Source: a virus
Reading direction: 5' to 3' (one strand)
Virus record (IMG/VR): IMGVR_UViG_3300011128_000204
Coordinates: 1-50,135 of that record
DNA: 50,135 nt
The translations under genes were made by a program, and so were the position numbers. Below the pieces are notes generated by a model, which was not told the origin of the DNA, ran no database searches, and saw only the letters and a list, made by a program, of their open reading frames with translations. The first letter of the stretch is position 1; each line of letters opens with the position of its first letter. Below, piece after piece: positions 45,429-50,135 of the stretch.

Positions 45429-48050
45429 ATGGCAACTTACGTTAATGATTTACGCTTAAAAGAGATTGCCACTGGCGATGAAGCGGGTACTTGGGGAACG
45501 AGTACAAACACAAACCTAGAGCTTATTGCAGAGGCAATGGGTGTCGGTGCAGAAGCTGTAGCTGACGCTAGTACGCATACCATCACAATGGCAGACGGCG
45601 CGACTGACCAGTTTAGAAGCACCTTCTTACGCCTAACAGGTGGTGGTCAGGCTTGTACGGTAACACTGGCCCCCAATACGCTATCTCATACATGGATCAT
45701 GCGTAACGAAACTGCTGCCGCTTTAACGCTTACACAAGGCTCTGGCGCAAACGTGGTTATTGCTGCTGGTCAAACTAAGATTGTAGCTACCGATGGTGCA
45801 GGATCAGGCGCAGTTGTCTATGAGATGGACGATCTTGAGTTAGCGGGTAATCTTATTGTTGCAGGAACTGTTGCAGCAGACATGACCTTTGCAGACGGTG
45901 CAGACATCATCACCGCGTCAGCAGGAACGTCTAACACCCGTATAGGTGTCAACGCAGGTAACAGCATTGAGTCTGGCGGCAACTACAACGTGGTCGTGGG
46001 CGATGAAGCAGGTACGGCTTTGACTACGGGTGATTCAAATACATTTGTAGGTTATGCCGCAGGAGATGCTACTACAACAGCGGGTAATAACACAGCAGTT
46101 GGTGGCTCGGCTTTAACAACAAACACCACGGGTGTTGATAACAACGCTTTTGGACAAGGAGCTTTGACTGCAAATACAACAGGTACAAATAATGTTGCTA
46201 TGGGACGCTTGGCGGGAACTACAAACACAACTGGAGCTAATAATGTTGCGGTGGGACATGTAGCATTACGAATGAACACTACAGGTGCTTCAAACGTAGC
46301 TATAGGTTCTCTAGCTTTAGACGCAAACACCACCGCAGATAATAACACAGCAGTTGGTTACGCTGCTGGAACCGCAGTCACCACGGGAGAGCAGAACACT
46401 CTCCTCGGTGCTCTTGCAGGTGATGCCCTAACTGACGCAGATAAAAATATTGCTATTGGCTACAACGCACTAACGGCAGATACTTTGGGGTCAAGAAGTG
46501 TTGCTATTGGCGTAAGCGCTTTAGGAGCGCAAAACTTTACTACGGCAACCTCCACTTACAATGTTGGTGTTGGGCATAACGCAGGTGCTCTAATCACCAC
46601 GGGAGTCCATAACACCTTGATTGGAGCCACTGCTGGTGATGCTCTTACTGCTGGGGGAAGCAATACCGTTTTAGGTAGGGATGCGCTTAGTGCAGACACT
46701 CTTGGAAGCAGAGCCGTTGCTATTGGTGAAGCAGCTTTACAATCACAAAACTTCACTACTGCGACTGAACACTACAATGTAGCTGTTGGCTACGCAGCAG
46801 GTGCGTCAGTCACCACGGGAACACTTAACACCTTAATTGGCGGTCTTGCAGGCGATGCTCTGACTGATGCAGACCGAAACACGGCTTTAGGGCGTTCAGC
46901 ACTAACTACAGACACTCTTGGTTCAAGGTCAGTTGCGGTAGGCTATGGTGTTTTACAGGATCAAAATTTCACTACGGCTACGAATTCTTACAACACCGCT
47001 GTGGGATACGATGCAGGTGCGTCAGTCACCACGGGAACACTTAACACGTTCATTGGTGGTTTGGCAGGTGATGCTTTTACAGATGCTGATGCTAACATAG
47101 CAGTAGGTCATCAGAGTTTAACTTCAGATACTTTGGGTAGTCACTCAATTGGTATAGGATTTCAAGCATTAACAACTCAAAACTTTACTACGGCTACAAA
47201 TGTTTACAACACCGCAGTTGGCTCTTTTGCAGGGAGGCTAATCACTACGGGCGTAGAAAATACTATTATTGGTGGCCTTGCAGGTGATGCTCTTACGGAT
47301 GCTGATTACAATGTTGCTATGGGCAGTTCAGCATTGAGTTCAGATACTAAAGGGGGCAGTTCAACTGCTATTGGTTATCAAGCCTTATTGACTCAAAACT
47401 TCACTACGACTACAGACGCTTACAACGTGGCGGTTGGACGTAATGCAGGTGTATCAGTCACCACGGGCGTTAACAACACCCTAATCGGTGGTAAAGCTGG
47501 TGGCTCTATTACATCTGGCGCTAATAATTTATGCCTTGGTAAAGACGCAGGTCTTACAGGAAGTCCCGGCGGCAACATTACTACGCACAGTAATAATGTA
47601 ATTCTTGGTGATGAAAATATTGCTGCTATTTATGCTCAAGTACAGACTATTTCAGCATCTGACGAGCGGGATAAAACTGACTTCACAGACCTAGACCTTG
47701 GCCTAGACTTTGTAAAAGCCCTAGCACCTGTTACCTATAAGTGGGACAAGCGATCTAAGTACGGCGATAAGGCTGCTGATGATTATGATTTATTAGCTCA
47801 AACTCCAGACGGTACTCACAAAGAAGATTGGTTGGACATTGGTTTTAAAGCACAAGAAGTTATAGCTCTTGAAGAAGCTGCTGGATATAAAATTTCTGAC
47901 AAGACAAACCTTGTATCAAATCTAACTGAGGACGGTAAACAGTACGGGTTACAGTATGAAAATTTTGTACCAATCCTTGTCAAAGCCATCCAAGAACAAA
48001 GCGCACTAATCACAGCACTAACAGACCGTATAACGGCACTAGAAGGATAA
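45429..48050 (+). CDS. Tail fibre with YadA-like head repeats and S74 intramolecular chaperone
   Basis: 873 residues. A conserved N-terminal attachment part (ATYVNDLRLKEIATGDEAGT then WGTSTNTNLELIAEAMG) is typical of phage fibres. From about 190 come left-handed beta-roll repeats of the adhesin-head kind (NTAVGYAAG, NVAIGSLAL), first in 22-residue units, then in five 72-residue units. The C-terminus is a full Peptidase_S74 chaperone: Ser744-Asp-Glu-Arg-Asp-Lys749, GFKAQEV and the final helix. The chaperone trimerises the fibre and is then released by self-cleavage. It is the likely host-binding protein. Confidence 0.85.
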   Translation: MATYVNDLRLKEIATGDEAGTWGTSTNTNLELIAEAMGVGAEAVADASTHTITMADGATDQFRSTFLRLTGGGQACTVTLAPNTLSHTWIMRNETAAALTLTQGSGANVVIAAGQTKIVATDGAGSGAVVYEMDDLELAGNLIVAGTVAADMTFADGADIITASAGTSNTRIGVNAGNSIESGGNYNVVVGDEAGTALTTGDSNTFVGYAAGDATTTAGNNTAVGGSALTTNTTGVDNNAFGQGALTANTTGTNNVAMGRLAGTTNTTGANNVAVGHVALRMNTTGASNVAIGSLALDANTTADNNTAVGYAAGTAVTTGEQNTLLGALAGDALTDADKNIAIGYNALTADTLGSRSVAIGVSALGAQNFTTATSTYNVGVGHNAGALITTGVHNTLIGATAGDALTAGGSNTVLGRDALSADTLGSRAVAIGEAALQSQNFTTATEHYNVAVGYAAGASVTTGTLNTLIGGLAGDALTDADRNTALGRSALTTDTLGSRSVAVGYGVLQDQNFTTATNSYNTAVGYDAGASVTTGTLNTFIGGLAGDAFTDADANIAVGHQSLTSDTLGSHSIGIGFQALTTQNFTTATNVYNTAVGSFAGRLITTGVENTIIGGLAGDALTDADYNVAMGSSALSSDTKGGSSTAIGYQALLTQNFTTTTDAYNVAVGRNAGVSVTTGVNNTLIGGKAGGSITSGANNLCLGKDAGLTGSPGGNITTHSNNVILGDENIAAIYAQVQTISASDERDKTDFTDLDLGLDFVKALAPVTYKWDKRSKYGDKAADDYDLLAQTPDGTHKEDWLDIGFKAQEVIALEEAAGYKISDKTNLVSNLTEDGKQYGLQYENFVPILVKAIQEQSALITALTDRITALEG
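46419..47498 (+). repeat. Five 216-base tandem units in the fibre gene
   Basis: Units start at 46,419, 46,635, 46,851, 47,067 and 47,283, each marked by GGTGATGC-type sequence (Gly-Asp-Ala). The spacing is exactly 216 bases every time. Each encodes GDALTDAD..., DTLGS, QNFTTAT and VTTG..NTLIGGLA segments. DNA identity is only moderate, so the copies are old or diversifying. Confidence 0.88.
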
Positions 48051-48054
48051 ACCA

Positions 48055-48306
48055 ATGACCAGAGAAGCAGATCAAATCGCACAAGACTACTCAGCAATGC
48101 TAGGTAGCGTAAACGTAATTGAAAGCGTTCTGGATGCAAACAATGAGTTTGGCAACGACTTGACCAACACTGAAAAGCAGGAACGTATTCTGCGTAGCTG
48201 TGGTTATCTTGAGCAGATGGTAGCCTTAGATGATTGGGGTTCTGAGGATATGTCTACAGTCAACGCAGCCATAAAAACTGCAAACGCATACGACCCTGCT
48301 GCCTAA
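48055..48306 (+). CDS. Small protein, unknown
   Basis: 83 residues, helical and acidic (ADQIAQDYSAMLGSVNVIES..., RILRSCGYLEQMVALDDWGS). Its stop overlaps the start of the dioxygenase gene by one base. Small proteins of this kind often follow S74 fibre genes and may assist fibre assembly; no motif supports that here. Confidence 0.58.
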   Translation: MTREADQIAQDYSAMLGSVNVIESVLDANNEFGNDLTNTEKQERILRSCGYLEQMVALDDWGSEDMSTVNAAIKTANAYDPAA

Positions 48307-49007
48307 TGGATGAAGTCCAGTACCGTATGATGCCGTTACCGTCATTGTTTTTGATGGAAACGACTGTGCCTGACTATATGGTTACAAGCATCAATGACTA
48401 CTTAGATGAGTTAATGCACCAGAATGACCGTATTTCTGCTGCACATACTCTGGTAGGCCAGATCGGTAATGGCGAACAGCTTGTAATGGATCACGAAGAT
48501 GGTCGTTTAGCAGAGTTTTCCCAGTTCTTAACGAGCATGGGTGCCGAGTACGTCAGTGCGTTTATGGCTAACACGGGTCAGCAATTAGATGGTAACCGTA
48601 ACGTAGAAATGGATGAGCTTTGGTCAGTGCATTCTTATGCTGGCGATTACAATCCGATCCACGATCACGGCACCAAAACCATTATGGGCGTTAGCTGTAC
48701 AACGTGGACTAAGGTGCCAGAACAGATCCTAGCTCAACCTGCGGCGGGTAGTGAGTCATACAATTTATACAACGCCTCTGGCGCGTCTGACGGGTATCTT
48801 TGCTTTAACTACGGGCAAAGTGCCACATGGGACAAAGAACGCCTTAAACCTACGCAGAACGTGGTTATGAAGCCCGAAGTAGGTAAGTTATTATTCTTTC
48901 CGAGTTGGCTGCAACACATGGTCTATCCCTTTCAAGGTGAAGGTGAGCGCCGTACCGTAGCAGCTAACTTAAACTGCTGGCCCGTGCAGCAAGAGCAACC
49001 ACACTAA
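48306..49007 (+). CDS. 2-oxoglutarate/Fe(II) dioxygenase-like protein
   Basis: 233 residues. The double-stranded beta-helix signs are SVHSYAGDYNPIHDHGTKTI (His119-x-His121 instead of the common HxD), the distal LFFPSWLQHMVYPF with the second metal His, and GERRTVAANLNCW with the Arg that binds 2-oxoglutarate. This is the TIGR02466-like group often encoded near fibre genes of aquatic phages. Substrate unknown; hydroxylation of a virion protein is a common suggestion. Whether HxH supports activity must be tested. Confidence 0.75.
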   Translation: MDEVQYRMMPLPSLFLMETTVPDYMVTSINDYLDELMHQNDRISAAHTLVGQIGNGEQLVMDHEDGRLAEFSQFLTSMGAEYVSAFMANTGQQLDGNRNVEMDELWSVHSYAGDYNPIHDHGTKTIMGVSCTTWTKVPEQILAQPAAGSESYNLYNASGASDGYLCFNYGQSATWDKERLKPTQNVVMKPEVGKLLFFPSWLQHMVYPFQGEGERRTVAANLNCWPVQQEQPH

Positions 49008-49015
49008 GGATTAAC

Positions 49016-49237
49016 ATGAGCGAAGAAAACACAGTAACAATCAATGACGAGCAGTATGACTTTGAAGGTCTGGCTGTAGAGACTCAGGCAAACATAGCCC
49101 GTGTAAACGAGTTACGCCGTGAAGTAGCTTCGCTACAGATGCAGATTAGTGAGCGCCAAGCATTGCTTCAAATGTACATTGCCGCGATTACTGAGTCTGT
49201 TAAGCCCGTAGAAGAATCTGAAGAAGAGGCAAGCTAA
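49016..49237 (+). CDS. Small coiled-coil protein, DUF6447-like
   Basis: 73 residues: TITINDEQYDF-type start (VTINDEQYDFEGLAVETQAN) and a helix with RVNELRREVASLQMQISERQ. This layout, a short strand pair then a coiled coil, matches DUF6447-like phage proteins; name from memory. The stop overlaps the next ATG (TAATG). Function unknown. Confidence 0.62.
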   Translation: MSEENTVTINDEQYDFEGLAVETQANIARVNELRREVASLQMQISERQALLQMYIAAITESVKPVEESEEEAS

Positions 49238-49398
49238 TGGAATTAATTGAAGTTATAACAACTCTGACTACATTGTCGGTAATAGCCAGTGCCATTTGTG
49301 CTGCTACACCTACACCCAAAGATGATGCCTTCTTTGCTAAATGGATATACCCCGTAGTTGAAGCACTAGCTTTAAATATCGGTAAGGCCAAGGAATAG
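49237..49398 (+). CDS. Small membrane protein, 53 residues
   Basis: A 53-codon frame starting in a TAATG overlap and ending in a TAG that shares its last base with the next GTG. Residues 4-25 (IEVITTLTTLSVIASAICAA) are one hydrophobic helix, followed by TPTPKDDAFFAKWIYPVVEA. I have seen similar short proteins next to holin-like genes in phages. With the next two genes it may form the lysis set; no endolysin is adjacent. Confidence 0.6.
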   Translation: MELIEVITTLTTLSVIASAICAATPTPKDDAFFAKWIYPVVEALALNIGKAKE

Positions 49399-49601
49399 TG
49401 ACGGCACAGCGACCTACGGTAAAAGATGCTCTCGCTGAGATTGGCGCACACGAAAGAGAATGCGCGATCAGATATGAAAACATTGAAAAGCGTTTGGAGT
49501 CTGGGTCTAAGAGGTTCGACAGGATCGAACACTTAATTTACGGTATTTACATTCTTGTTCTAGGGTCGGTTTTAGTGCCGATATTGCTATCTATGAGGTA
49601 G
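49398..49601 (+). CDS. XhlA-like small membrane protein
   Basis: 67 residues from GTG. A charged helix with heptad spacing (ERECAIRYENIEKRLESGSK) precedes one C-terminal membrane helix (IYGIYILVLGSVLVPILLSM). Coiled coil plus C-terminal anchor is the layout of XhlA/hemolysin-type phage proteins that assist holins. The call rests on architecture only. Confidence 0.6.
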   Translation: MTAQRPTVKDALAEIGAHERECAIRYENIEKRLESGSKRFDRIEHLIYGIYILVLGSVLVPILLSMR

Positions 49602-49604
49602 AAA

Positions 49605-50044
49605 ATGATTGCAGAAATCTCCGCGATTGTGGCTGGGGTCAACATGGCGACATCCGCAATCAAAAAAGCAGCAAGTACAGCGGATGATTTAAGCACCATA
49701 GGAACCTTTCTCAGCAAGCTGGGTGGGGCTGAAGTAGAACTGGCTAAGGCTCAGAACGCTGGCGGTTTGTCAGAAGCTGACGCGGTTAAGGCTGCGCTGG
49801 CGCGTAAGCAAATTGCAGAGACAATGCAGGAAGTTAAAGACCTGTTTGTTATGAGCGGCAATGGTCATTTGTATCAGCAGTGTATGCAGGAAATGGCTAA
49901 TGCTCGAAAGGCAAAGCAAGAAGAGTTAGCTAGGGCTACGGCAAAGAATAAAAAGTTCTGGAAAGATATGCGCCAGATTGGGATGCTTGTCTTGCTGGTT
50001 CTTGTCTTAGTACCCGCTGCTGTAGGCGCATTATTGGCTTATTT
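49605..50044 (+). CDS. Membrane-anchored helical protein, 3' end lost
   Basis: About 147 genuine residues. Helical body with KKAASTADDLSTIGTFLSKL and EMANARKAKQEELARATAKN, then one membrane helix (IGMLVLLVLVLVPAAVGALL) near the break. Similar proteins are common unknowns in the lysis region of aquatic phages. The frame continues to 50,123 only because sequencing adapter is joined at 50,045; the residues from DRKSTRLNSSH onward are artefact. The true stop is missing. Confidence 0.7.
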
Positions 50045-50135
50045 AGATCGGAAGAGCACACGTCTGAACTCCAGTCACCTTGTAATCTCGTATGCCGTCT
50101 TCTGCTTGAAAAAAAAACATTAATCGTGACATTAT
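50045..50135 (+). other. Illumina TruSeq adapter and unplaced tail (not biological)
   Basis: 50,045 begins AGATCGGAAGAGC, the TruSeq read-through sequence. It continues through the standard adapter with index CTTGTA (about 50,079-50,084) to ...TCTGCTTG at 50,108, followed by nine A. The final 18 bases (50,118-50,135) are of unknown origin. This segment should be trimmed. Confidence 0.98.

Overview
The window looks like an almost complete genome of a tailed double-stranded DNA bacteriophage (Caudoviricetes), assembled from short-read data. Evidence: large terminase, portal, scaffold, HK97-type capsid protein, P22-like neck proteins, a fibre protein with an intramolecular chaperone, and a replication module with a primase-polymerase/ATPase fusion, a superfamily 2 helicase and a recombination ATPase. 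There is no sheath, tape-measure or major tail protein, and the connector genes resemble P22 gp4 and gp10, so a podovirus-like virion is most likely. Many families resemble those of uncultured aquatic phages. I see no integrase or repressor that would argue for lysogeny, no DNA polymerase and no obvious endolysin. The host cannot be named.

Layout. (1) 1-10,629, plus strand: late virion genes, from the 3' end of a gp10-like connector gene through three tiny, very basic proteins to a 1354-residue probable internal/ejection protein. (2) 10,631-17,636, mostly minus strand: nucleic-acid genes (DUF1064 nuclease on the plus strand; Cas4/RecB-like nuclease, helicase, DUF669 protein and RecA-like ATPase on the minus strand) with zinc-ribbon and other small proteins. 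(3) 17,637-21,485, plus strand: primase-polymerase/ATPase and small early genes, divergent from block 2 across a 150-bp control region. (4) 21,486-22,582: an array of GGGTCA repeats, then the small terminase. (5) 22,579-28,007, minus strand: an accessory block with a cytosine methyltransferase that carries a second reading frame, a GP88/DUF7227-like protein, small unknown proteins with a shared hairpin-plus-leader module, and two gene-free stretches full of a CTTGCGGCCT decamer. (6) 28,361-50,044, plus strand: large terminase, portal, chaperonin, scaffold, capsid, neck, fibre, a dioxygenase and a possible lysis set.

The late genes run off both ends (fibre and membrane genes at the right, gp10-like gene at the left). 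This fits a circular or circularly permuted genome cut inside the late operon. The last 91 bases are not phage: 50,045-50,108 is Illumina TruSeq adapter with index CTTGTA followed by an A run. The last gene is therefore truncated, and its apparent C-terminus is artefact.

Most genes overlap by 1-8 bases (ATGA, TAATG), so translational coupling is the rule. Several starts were moved from the longest open frame because of such overlaps, a Shine-Dalgarno sequence or the repeated leader. Five small genes of 37-55 codons were found by reading the gaps. The observations most worth following are the two-frame methyltransferase locus, the repeated leader/hairpin cassettes, a pair of similar structured intergenic elements at 15.3-15.7 kb, the two repeat arrays, and a near-perfect parS-like palindrome behind the capsid gene.
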